64,000 nt of DNA, from positions 248,001 through 312,000 of the forward strand of contig NC_089427.1 in NCBI RefSeq assembly GCF_013426205.1, written 5' to 3'. The DNA is from Metarhizium brunneum (Eukaryota; Ascomycota; Sordariomycetes; Hypocreales; Clavicipitaceae). This document shows, one piece after another, positions 1 through 9,888 of the stretch. The position numbers and the translations under genes are program-made. The notes beneath the pieces are model-generated. The model worked only from the letters and a program-made list of their open reading frames with translations. It had not been told where the DNA came from and did not search any database. Position 1 is the first letter of the stretch. Each line of letters opens with the position of its first letter.

Positions 1-992
1 ATGCGCGAACAGAGAGCCGGCAAGCAGAAGATTCGGCAAGGCAAGCCCCCAACATAGCTTTTGCCAGCGAGGAGACAGGGATGAGAAGGAAGGCGACTGG
101 ACGGTACTTCCAATATAGCCGTAGGTGACGCCGGCAAAAACGGCATAAAAAACGGTGGCAAAGGACTGCAGGGTGTAGGCCGCGCGCATGGCGTGCTGCG
201 GCTCCTTCATCTCCGACATGAGAACAAAGAACCTGTCGCCGGAGGAATGTCAGTGCTGTGAAAACAGGAGGCTTCGCAGAATGGAGCAAATTACATGAAG
301 TGACCGGCAAACGAAAAGACCGGGTTGGTGATGGATATAAATGCAGTGTAAAAGTTGGACGGCACCGCTACTTGGACGGTTCTGCTCGGATCCGGCGAGA
401 TGCCCGCGGCAGCCATGGCGACGACGCCGGCAACAAAGATGCTCAAAACGCTCGCGATGGAGATCCAGCTCAGACCGTGGAACGTCCTCGGCAGCGAGAA
501 AAGCAGCGTGGGCACGGCAAAGATGCCCGTGTACAGCATCAGGCACAGCTTGTTCTCGCTCAGCGAGGCCAGGGCAATCTGGCCAGAGAGCATCTGGCCG
601 CCCGACGCGAAAATGGAGAAGCAGCAGGTCCCAAAGGCCATGACGTCGCGGCCTACCGGCCCAAACATGATGTAGCCGGCGTCGCCCATGGTGTGCACCT
701 CGGGGTGGCGCAGCTTGAACTCGACCAGCAGCCGGGACGTATACGTGGCGAATACGCCGAGGAACACGATGATGATGAGGCCGGGCACCATGCCGACCAC
801 GGCCAGCGACGAGGGCAGAGAGAGCATGCCGTTGGAGACAATCTCGGCAATCATGAGGACGGCGACCAACGGCCACGAGAGCCTCTTGTATTTGATGTCA
901 TGGTGGTCTTCTTGGCCGAAGACGTCCAACGGTTCGCTGCCCGGCTTGCTGGATGGAAGCGGGTGTTGTTTGCCCGTGGTAGACGCTGCCAT
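1..992 (-). CDS. Amino-acid permease of the Aa_trans (Mtr-like) family, 5' part only
   Basis: Probable plasma-membrane amino-acid/proton symporter. The ATG is at 992 and exon 1 runs 992..295. A 62-bp GT-AG intron (294..233) interrupts the codon of a Met, and exon 2 runs from 232 off the left edge of the window. The first ~60 residues are hydrophilic and cytosolic. They are followed by successive hydrophobic helices, starting with WPLVAVLMIAEIVSNGMLSL, typical of the Aa_trans family. The junction restores the family motif AGHFMFFVLMSEMKEP, which is strong support for the splice site. The visible part is about 309 residues of a family usually near 450-480. Fungal relatives include the N. crassa Mtr neutral/aromatic amino-acid permease. 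The substrate cannot be told from sequence. Confidence 0.88.
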
Positions 993-1828
993 GGCGGGAT
1001 GCGCTCAACCAGACCAGACGCGATCGGACTGCCGCAGATGAAGACGGTTGGTTTCGAGAGCGAGAAAAACACGTGTGCAACTTGACGTTGCGGCAAACCG
1101 CTGGTTCAATGTTGACATCTTGGCGCCCATCTCATCATGTCGTGCCAGGCCAGGGGTGAGGGGGGACCGATTGACGCATTTGGCAGCACAACTGCAACAT
1201 TCATGCCAATCAATATGCGAAGGCCACCTGTGCAAGGAGCAAGCTCCACCATGGTGGAACTCATCACTCTGTAGCGAGATGAGTCTGGTAGTTGGCGGTG
1301 TTTGGGACAAACATTGGACGGTATCGACTATATCCGTCGCCGCTCTGCCAAAAACTCACCCTTTCACTAATCCTTCGAAGCGCAAGAGATGGCCAATGTC
1401 AACGAATCCTGTTTCGCGCCATCAGGCCTCAGTTGCATCCTAACCCTTCCCAGAGCCTTGCTGAATCTGGCGTTGCATAATGTCACACGGCTGGGCCTGG
1501 ATACAAGCATCGGACAACAAAGGGTCAAGTACACAAGAACAAAAAAAGCCATCACGAGAGCCCAGAGTTGGGCTTTAAGCAATAGCCGCCAGCAATCCTC
1601 ACCGATTTTTTTGTATTTTTAAATAGCCCCCGTCTCCCAAGACCTCAGTGTAAACCAAGGACCTTTCATACCTCAAAGTTACTTGTAAAATTGCATCCCA
1701 AGCAACTATTCCAATCTTTTAGTTCTGCTTACAAAATTCTTGACCCTCCCGACTAGTGTTGAACTTGGTCGGTCCGCGTTAACCCTCTCGCTAAGCCTTC
1801 TCTTTCTGCCCCCTTGCCGCCTGCTCTT
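993..1828. other. Intergenic region upstream of the permease
   Basis: This 0.8-kb stretch holds no convincing coding sequence. It lies 5' of the minus-strand permease and 3' of the minus-strand repeat protein, so it should contain the permease promoter and the repeat-protein 3' UTR. The short open frames here lack recognisable motifs. Confidence 0.5.
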
Positions 1829-2680
1829 CTACCTTCTCCTGATATCAGTGGCCTTTTCTTGATCCGAGAATTCATCCGGTCTCGGGTCGACGTCCGCTTC
1901 GGGAACAGATGTGGGACGTGCCTGAGCCGTCGTGCCATCACCTTTACTCCCAGAGTCATTAAAACGATTTGGAGTCGGCGACTTATTACCCGTTTGGTCA
2001 CAGTCATTGGTGGGTTTCGCAGCCAGCGCCGTACTGCTCTTGTCGCTCCCAGGCTTCTTGGAAGCTTCGGTAGCCGGCCCTGTACTGCCATTTGCGCTGC
2101 CGGAGTTATCAGCACCATTTAGAGGCGACTTCGCATTATCCTTATCGGCCACAGAGTTATTAGGAGACTTCGAAGCCGACGCTTTAATGCCCTTGTCGCC
2201 CCCAGAGTTCTTGGAAGGTTCGGTAGCCGACCCTGTACTGCCTTTTTCGCTGCCGGAGTTATCAGCACCATTTAGAGGCAACTTCGTACCATCCTGATCG
2301 GTCACAGGGTTCTTGGAAGGTTTCTTAGCCGGCGCTATATTGCCGCTTGTGCTGTCGGAGCAATCAGGAAATTCCCCTGGCGGCGTTTTATTGTCAATGT
2401 TGCTGCCGGGGTTACTAGGAGGTTTCGCTGCCGGCGCTGTACTGCCATTGTCGCTCCCGGAACTGCTAGTAGATTCCGCTGCTAGCGTTGGTTTGTCCTT
2501 TTTGTTCACAGAATTGTCAGACGGGCGGCTGTTATCCCGCTTCTTATATCCACCGGGATAACTAACTGGAAGATTCTGAGCCCGCTGAATAACGCTGTCG
2601 CGCCGTTCAATATTGTTATTTCGCACCGCAGGAGCGGCTTGAATGCCTTGAACAGCCAAGGCGACTAGTTCTCGGATTAG
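1829..2680 (-). CDS. Secreted low-complexity tandem-repeat protein (5' exon unresolved)
   Basis: An open frame of about 283 residues ends at 1829. It begins without an ATG: the frame is open from 2680 down, just after an in-frame TAG, and an upstream exon is required. The first residues (ELVALAVQGIQAAPAV) read like the end of a signal peptide with cleavage after QA. They are followed by dibasic sites (IERR, YKKR). The rest is very hydrophilic, rich in Ser, Asn, Asp, Lys, Gly and Pro. It contains two near-identical ~51-residue units beginning DGTKLPLNGADNSGS and DNAKSPLNGADNSGS, with weaker copies either side. An ATG at about 2750 (MVRPSF..) could belong to the first exon, but I could not find an in-phase GT-AG pair. 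It may be a wall-associated or secreted surface protein. No enzymatic domain is visible. Confidence 0.5.
   Translation of the reverse strand, partial: LIRELVALAVQGIQAAPAVRNNNIERRDSVIQRAQNLPVSYPGGYKKRDNSRPSDNSVNKKDKPTLAAESTSSSGSDNGSTAPAAKPPSNPGSNIDNKTPPGEFPDCSDSTSGNIAPAKKPSKNPVTDQDGTKLPLNGADNSGSEKGSTGSATEPSKNSGGDKGIKASASKSPNNSVADKDNAKSPLNGADNSGSANGSTGPATEASKKPGSDKSSTALAAKPTNDCDQTGNKSPTPNRFNDSGSKGDGTTAQARPTSVPEADVDPRPDEFSDQEKATDIRRR
2098..2415 (-). repeat. ~153-bp tandem repeats inside the secreted protein gene
   Basis: The block starting near 2096 (ctgccggagttatcagcacc) recurs near 2249, a spacing of 153 bp or 51 codons. The copies differ mostly by single substitutions and stay in frame. Further diverged units extend either side. 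The repeat is therefore maintained at protein level. Confidence 0.6.
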
Positions 2681-2689
2681 CTAGCTGCT

Positions 2690-5133
2690 TGATAAATCAT
2701 ACATGAACCGTAGGAGTACTGACTAGACATAATAAAGCTAGGGCGAACCATGGTAACGGTGGTGGTATTGTAATAATGCTGTTAAAACCTTGGTATAGAA
2801 AGAATCAGACTGCTTGTGACTTGGACACAATACCAGGAGGAGAGTCGGAAGTTGCCTTATATATACCTCTAATCTAGACAGTTATCATGTTCTTGCACAA
2901 TACTTGAGTCATTTCTGTTTTAAGATTCATATATCGTCATGCCCGCTCCATGTTTGTAGATCTGTGGCTGTCGGCTGAACATCCGTCATCGCATTACTCT
3001 GGTGTGGTCTGATTCCGCATGCCACGCATTGCCTATTCTAATCTATTTGCTACAATGCGTGTATCACCTGCACGTAGAGCATAGCACAATAAAGTCATGT
3101 CGACAGTTCTTCAGGGTAAATTAATCGCCTTCCAACAACACCAATATGCGCATGATCGCACATGAATCTGAGCGAACTCTGTGTCTGTACGCAACTTTTT
3201 AGTCTAGATCCGCGCGCATTGGACATGGGAAGGGTCTTGACAATACCGCTCCCTCTTGCTAGTCATGGCTGTATGGAGTCGATTTGCGGCATAACAGTCT
3301 TTGTAGGCCTGGATATATACCCTATACATGTTCATGCCTTGGTGATGTATCTGGACAGTGGAGGCTATTAACCATCATGGCTTTCGAGACAGAGGTCCAC
3401 AGTCTTGGGAACTCCGAGCACTGAGATGTGCCCGCCTGGCTGAGGACACTTGTAGAATGTAGAGTTGACCTCTTGATTGACATTACGTGTATCGCCACCC
3501 TGGCTCCCAGTTACTAGGGGGGGCTGGTGACATGGTTTTGCGTTTTCTATCATTGCCGTTATTCTCCAGGCATCGCTCTCACCCCCCTGCAACGACAAGC
3601 AAAGCATAACGAAAAATGCAGTTATAGAGCGAGGCTCATGCGCATAAATAATGCCTATTCGTGCTACGCTCCCACTATTGATATTTCGTCTTCGCGTAAG
3701 GGTGGAAGCGAAGACGAAGCATTAAAAAGCGGGAGCATGACAGGAGTCGCATGAATTGTTTTGAATATTAATATATTCTGAGGAGATGCATACACGGGCA
3801 TGACTTTTGCGAATTCTGATTGGTCGTAAAGTATTTCCCGGATTTTAGCCAGCTTTAATAATACAACTTTAAATAGCTTTATTGTGTGCCCTGACTCGGT
3901 CCCTATGCATTATTACAGAAATCAAGACAAGTGTTCAATGTAGCAGCAGCGAAGGCCACCTGGATGCCAAATGTTTCAGCGTGGCTCACGGCTATGACCT
4001 AGTCGGCTTGAAAATAAAATGGGGTGTCCGCATACATCGATTGGCGATGAAATCTATGAACAAGTGGCCAAATGCCTTTGCCTTTGGCGTAACCATTGCC
4101 GCCGAATCCTTGTGAATTACCAAGCAGAATCGGGGATCTGATGTTGATGCTGACTACCCACACGAGGCTTAAACCAGGGCCATGCTCATACGAATCATTG
4201 GGCTCGTAAATGCAGCCACGAGGCCATACCCAGATCGACCTAAAGGAAGAGTGTGAAAAAGTGCCGGTGAGTCGAGTCCAAAACAGAACTAGGGCTCGAC
4301 CCCAAAAGTGACGAGTAGAAAGGTGACCGGTACTTTGGCATCGGTTGTAATCAAAAGTAGGAAATAAGACGCACAGCGTAATTATCATCAAGTTTACAAA
4401 ACGTTGGCACGTATAGGATCCGCGCCCTGTTCGATGACCTGCGCAAGAATGTATGGAATACCGGCACTACATCCAAAACCACCGCGAAAGACGGATGGCG
4501 TCACGATAAACAAAAGCCATGTGCCCCTTGTCCACGAAAGGTTCAGTGAGTCTAGAAACAGAGCCGTCGGTATTTAGCATCGGGGCTTGGCAACCCGTAA
4601 TTTTGGAGCTTCGGAAATACCCCCATGGGTTCTAAGCAAGTTCAGGCTGCCCCGGATTTCTTGCACTCATGCCACCCCTAGGATCTTTGGAATGCCATTG
4701 AGACGAAGTGCACGAAATTTGCCCCCGGTAAACAGTCTACAACTCCGAGCCACTTGACCAGGTTTGGCGGGGGAATATCCCGACCACTCCTGGATCGCTT
4801 GTACAATCGCACATGGCGATTCTGTATACTGCACTTAAGATCCATTTCTCGCTTACAGGACGTTTCCTTATCTGATTTGGGTTGATGATTACGCTGCAAA
4901 AATACTCTATGCTCACCGAGAGTATTAATATTTTGATAATGACTCATACTTGGTATTGTTGGTGCTCGACCGAGAATTGCGCTTCGTTCTAGCCGCACGA
5001 CCAGCTTTGGAAGAATCCAGTATTAAGCCTCAAATAATACAAAGTGTTGCTAACGAGTAGAAAAAGCATTGCATATTTAGGATACCAATGAAAAGACACC
5101 CTCATTGCTAGTGCACGCATCATTGTCGTCGTT
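2690..5133. other. Gene-poor 2.4-kb region
   Basis: The sequence is AT-rich in its left half. I see no supported gene. On the minus strand around 4400-4570 a short stretch reads TWLLFIVTPSVFRGGFG and then GIPYILAQVIEQGADP, which looks like a membrane-transporter fragment. Stops and frame changes surround it, and I could not assign a family. It may be a relic. Confidence 0.4.
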
Positions 5134-6922
5134 CTATCTAGCCTTCGTCTCGGCGAGCAATTTCTCTACTTCTTCAAGGTGAGCCGAGAAGTGGTCTTCT
5201 AGATCGTTCCATAATCTAGGTTCGTGCTCGTGCTTTTTATCACTTGTCCAAGCATAGTCGGTAATTGTAAAGGCCCGGCTCGACTCGAACATAAAGGCCA
5301 CTGAACCCGTCGAGATCTGCATTAATGGCGGTTCGCATTCAGTGGCTTGCTTGAATTCTTCATATGCTACTCCATGCGGCACCACTGCAATCTCCACGTT
5401 AGCATTGCTTAATTCGTGTCATGCCTCGAAGACAAGACGTACTTCCACACTCATAAGAGATACTGCCAGGGCGAAAGTCGTCAGAGCGGCCGCCATAGTC
5501 TCCGTAGATCAACCCCATGAGCTCAGAGGCAGAGTTGCGGTGGAAATACGGTGGTCGATACGTATCTACGCATGATTAGACTCGCAGGATAGCATTGGCC
5601 CGGGAGGTACGTACGGGATGCCACGTCCCAGCGCGGGGAAAAGATGAGAAAGTCGGCCAGTGGCGCGGCGGGATTCCGAGACTTGGCAGTCAGGACACAG
5701 AAGATGGAGGGATCAATGTGGTCGACCGAGATGGAGCCAACATTGACAAACTTTGTCAGGTCGTATTTGAACGGGACCTCGCGCGTGTCAGCGAGAACCT
5801 TGTTTCAACGGGGGGGTAAACAACTTCACAACACCTACATAGTTTCCATGCCATGCAACAACATCGAATGGCGAGTGGTCCTGAGTACACTTGAACTGCT
5901 TCCCACACACTTTGAAGATAATCTCCCAAGGCTCCTTTTTGACTTCGTAAAAGGCCTCGGGCGTCAAAAAGTCGCGCGCATTGGCGAGTCCGTTGGCACC
6001 AAGCGGACCTAGCTCTGGCAGTTCGAAACTCGAGCCCCAAATTTCAAGCATGTAGCCTCTGGATGGCCCGTCGGGAAGCTCGACTCTGAACCGGATTCCC
6101 TTCTGGATGACAGCAATCTCGCCGGGCTGGACAAACATTTTGCCAAACTCAGTTTGTACATCCAAGGCGCCCTGTTGCGGGACAATCAGAAAGTCTCCGT
6201 CAGCATTTACAAAGGCCGTTTGGGTCATATTGCAATTGGCAGTGTATACGTGGATCGCGAGCCCTTCACCAAGGGTCGGCTCGCCAGATCCGGCAATGGA
6301 TCTGATGCCCGCTACAAAGTCAATCGAGCCCGAGTCTGGGATATCCATGGGAGTCCAGGAGAGCTGAGATGGAGAAATATGGACCTTGGGGTTGCTGAGC
6401 AGATAATTGGACTCGGCGGCTGCGTTTTGTGGGATATCGACCTGAAATCGAGCATCAGCCCCAGCAGGCAAGCAGGTAACACTGTTGAAGCATGAATTTC
6501 TTACAAATGCGTCATGGGCGACGGCAGGGCGGACACGATAGAGCCAGGCCTTCCTGTTGACATGTCGTGGCGCCACAAAGGCCGTCGCCGTGATTTGCTC
6601 GGCGTACAAGCCGAACCTCACATGGCGCGGGTTATTTTGGCCCTGGGGCAATGTACCTGGAACAGCCTCGGAGGAGAATCTGTTTGACAAGCTTAGCACA
6701 TGCAGCAACAGGCGTAGTGTTTCATCTGGCAACATACGAATTCCCAAAGCCCGCTTGGTACTAGTAGCAGTGAGTGGTTGCCATTCTCTTCAAAGTTTAC
6801 ACGAGTCATACCTGGTAGGGGTCACTCTTCCTGGTGTGGAAAGACGGTATCGCCCCGTTCTTTTGAGTCTCCGCCCAATGGAATATCTGTTGATATTCAT
6901 TGCTTTTCGTAGCAGAAGCCAT
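5134..6922 (-). CDS. hmgA: Homogentisate 1,2-dioxygenase (paralogue)
   Basis: Fe(II) ring-cleaving dioxygenase expected to open homogentisate to maleylacetoacetate, or a related hydroquinone acid. Exons that read cleanly are 6441..5839, 5777..5615, 5565..5443 and 5384..5134. The preceding exon ends at 6505 (AVAHDAF joined to VDIPQN). Each of these junctions restores family sequence: NY|VPFKYDL, VASH|TYRPP, ECG|MVPHG. Metal and catalytic residues match the human enzyme: the His of WHGN, His and Glu of [11 protein letters not shown], and the His of MVPHG. The likely start is [10 protein letters not shown] at 6922, with a first exon ending near 6812 (SDPYQ|GTATGA). The join from there to [12 protein letters not shown] is not resolved in phase, so a mini-exon or a lesion is possible. 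No fahA, maiA or hpd gene lies beside it, so it is probably not the housekeeping tyrosine-pathway copy. It is divergent from the monooxygenase at 7441. Confidence 0.88.
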
Positions 6923-7440
6923 TTTGACTGGAGAATGAAGAGCAGTGTTGGTTTGTTATGCGTCTAATACTTACACCTTTGTCGTTCGGCTACAGCAATC
7001 GAAGTGATCTGGGATGTATGCAAAGGGTGAAATAATAGAGCAAGAACTGACAGAGGGTCTGGCGGTGTACCAATTACGCCAATTATTCAAGGTAGGATGC
7101 TCTGCTCCATACTTGGGGGGTATCGCGGGCTATTTGGGGGTTGGGATGGGGGGTTTTCCGAACAATCTCCAACCCCCATGTCTAGACCCGCCGATCTCCA
7201 AGGCTGAAGGAGTCGGGGACGTTGAAGGTTTCAATGTTAGCATTTGGGCCTGCTTTTCTAATCGACCCACCTCACTTCCGAAGGCAAAGCCTTGGCAAAA
7301 CTTGAGACCGACGGCCGAAGCAACTTCCTTAAGAAGACGGGGTTGGCCATGAAAGTCCTCTCGATGGTTAATTCATCCCATCTCGCCATTCCATTCCACT
7401 ATTCCCGACGTCTCTATTTTCTACCAAAACGACTACCATT
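6923..7440. promoter_or_regulatory. Divergent promoter between dioxygenase and flavin monooxygenase
   Basis: A 518-bp region separates the two start codons, so both genes probably share control. It contains a G-run block at 7115-7153 (five runs of three to six G with loops of 2-6 nt) and the motif CGGCCGAAG at 7312-7320. That motif fits a CGG half-site of the kind bound by Zn2Cys6 proteins. Binding by the cluster's own regulator is inference. Confidence 0.45.
7115..7153 (+). promoter_or_regulatory. Potential G-quadruplex in the divergent promoter
   Basis: Five G-runs (6, 3, 5, 3 and 6 G) are separated by short loops TATCGC, CTATTT, TT and AT. This satisfies the usual G3+N1-7 quadruplex pattern on the plus strand. 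Function is unknown. Confidence 0.4.
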
Positions 7441-9482
7441 ATGACGGAGTCACAAGATACAAATGGAAACGACGGCGGAGCGAGCTTCTTAGCGGACCGC
7501 TCCATTGATGACTATCGCCCAATTCGTGTGGTTGTCATCGGCGCAGGCATTTCGGGCATACTTGCCTCGATCCGCTTCCCCCAAAGAATCCCAAACTTGT
7601 CCCTGACAGTCTATGAGAAGAACGAAGATATTGGGGGTACTTGGTTCGAGAATCGGTACCCAGGTTGTGCTTGCGATATACCTGCCCACGTGTACCAGGC
7701 CACTTTCTCACCAAACACCGAGTGGTCCCAATTCTACGCGTCATCTCAAGAGATACATGGGTACTGGAAGAGGGTTGCCAGAAAGTACGACTGCATGAAA
7801 TACATCAAACTCCGCCAGCAGGTCGCCGGCGCTGTCTGGGACAGCAAAGAATCCAAATGGACGCTGAAGGTAAGCGAATCGTCTCATCGACCGTCATGCA
7901 GCAATTAAGATAACACTTGACAGATTCGAGACTTGGTTCAAAACTCTGAATACACCGATAAATGCGATGTGCTCATCTCTGCTACCGGTGCGTTGAACTC
8001 GTGGAATTGGCCAGATATTCCCGGCTTGCACAAGTTCCGGGGAAAGCTGTTGCACAGCGCGGCCTGGGATGAGTCCTATGATTACAAGGTAATTGACACC
8101 TGGCTGCTTCTTCTCTCGGCCGCGCTCATGGATTTTTTAGGGGCAACGAGTGGCCGTGATTGGCAATGGATCGAGCGGAATACAAATCCTGCCGGCGATG
8201 CTGCCGAAAGTCTCGCACATTGACCATTACATCCGAGGGAAAACCTGGCTGTCGCCAACTTTTGCTCGAGCAATGATAGATGAGCGTAGAGGCGGTATTG
8301 ACAACTGTAAGCCCTACTTTGGCCGAGAAGTAACCGTTGGAAGAGGAAGCTGAGACAGAAACAGTTACGTTTACCGATGAGGAAAAGGCCGCGTTCAAGG
8401 CGGACAAATCCGTATATCAAGAGTTTCGAAAAAGTAGCGCCGTCCACCACTTATTTGGTCAGAAAACATGTTGTCCACTAACACGCCGCCCAGATATTGA
8501 GCTTGAACTCCAGTCCGTCCACGGATCCACCATCAGAGACACGCCCGAGCAGCTTGGGGCCGTGGGATTGTTCACCGAGGCCATGAAAAAAAGGCTCGAG
8601 AAGAAGCCGGAGTTGGCAGAAACTCTGATCCCCTCGTTCCCGCCCATATGCCGCAGGCTGACTCCCGGCCCGGGCTACTTGGAAGCTCTCACCGACGACA
8701 AGGTCAGCGTCATCACGCAAGGAATAGTCCAGGTCGATGAAACGGGCATCCAGACACAAGACGGAAAGCATCACCCGGTCGATGCTATTGTGTGCGCTAC
8801 CGGCTTTGACACCTCATTCATGCCTCGCTTCCCCATCATTGGCAGTCAAGGCCAGTCACTGGCAGAGAGGTGGGAGGCCGTTCCGGAGACGTACCTTTCC
8901 ATGTCGACAGACGGCTTCCCCAACTTCTTTGTGAGTCTGGGACCAAACGGGTCCTTGGGGTCCGGCAACCTGCTCCTGCTTATCGAAAAGGCCATGGACT
9001 ACATGACCATGTGCGTGGCCAAGATGCAGCGAGACAACATTGTCGCCATGGCTCCTCAAAAACAGGCCGTCCAACGCTTCACCAAGTACTGCGATGCGTA
9101 TTTCGACAAGACAGTCTTCACGCTGCACTGCCGCAGCTGGTACAAGGGCGGCACATATGACGGGAGGATCAGCGCACTTTGGCCTGGTGAGCTTCTGTAC
9201 GCCCAACCAATCTGATGAACAGTACTGACATGAAAGCCAGGTTCGTCTCTACACGCCATGCAAGTGTTTGCTCATCCGCGCTGGGAAGATTTCGAATACC
9301 GGTACGGCAAGGGCAGTGTGAGCAGCTGGATTGGCGATGGATGGACAGAGCAGGAAAAGGACAGGGCCGTCAACGTGGATTATCTCGATGATGATCAGAT
9401 AGATTTCCCCACGGTGCCTTTGCCCTCGCCGGCACCGACACCGACATCGGATGCGACCCCGTTGGAAAAGAGCGTATTGTAG
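7441..9482 (+). CDS. FAD/NADPH monooxygenase, Baeyer-Villiger type
   Basis: Predicted cytosolic flavoenzyme of 587 residues inserting one oxygen atom into a ketone or related substrate. Exons are 7441-7869, 7924-8088, 8141-8306, 8365-8433, 8494-9186 and 9241-9482. The N-terminal FAD-binding site is VVVIGAGISGILASIRF (residues ~31-47). It is followed by EKNEDIGGTWFENRYPGCACD, carrying the GGTW and YPG signature of Baeyer-Villiger-type class B enzymes. A second nucleotide site, VAVIGNGSSGIQ, binds NADPH, and CATGFDTSF is the late ATG motif. The C-terminal ~40 residues are acidic and proline-rich (PLPSPAPTPTS). It shares a promoter with the dioxygenase and precedes the regulator in the same orientation. 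A role in turning an aryl ketone into an ester upstream of ring cleavage is plausible but unproven. Confidence 0.9.
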
Positions 9483-9888
9483 AAGACGCAGCGTGGCATT
9501 TTTGGCTTGGTGTGCATTGCGTGGGCTCATCTGACCCCATTGACGGCTTCTAGACTGTAGACTACGTACCTAGGTAAGCTTAAGCAGGCAAATACATGCA
9601 ATTTCTTCAATGTTGAATCGAATAGGAATCAGGCGCATGGACGGCATTTGCGCATGCGGGGTACCTGGAGAAACTGGGGTGAAGACCAAGCCGCTAAGCC
9701 TACTTGAGACTAGAAAGAGAGCGATGAGACATAAAGGTGGGGCATTAACGCATTGGACCAGGGGCTTGCCTACGTGCGACGTCGGAATCAAATCCGTATC
9801 CGAACCGACGACGTCCATGTCGAAAAACTGCCAGACTCTTCTCTTTTGGCGAGCTCCAGCATTCCTTCCAGCGCAAGATCATTGCAAA
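9483..9888. other. Intergenic region, promoter of the dual zinc-finger regulator
   Basis: This lies between the monooxygenase stop and the chosen regulator ATG. An in-frame ATG exists upstream at 9820 and the frame is open from 9610, so the regulator could start earlier. No other gene is seen. Confidence 0.4.

Noticed and set aside
1829..2680. Repeat protein as a classical UstA-type RiPP precursor
   Set aside because: The repeats lack the regular Lys-Arg cleavage sites and short conserved cores of such precursors, and the UstYa-like gene is 34 kb away.
3999..4391. 130-residue minus-strand open frame
   Set aside because: No signal, motif or intron support. It may include a transporter-like scrap nearby but does not form a gene.
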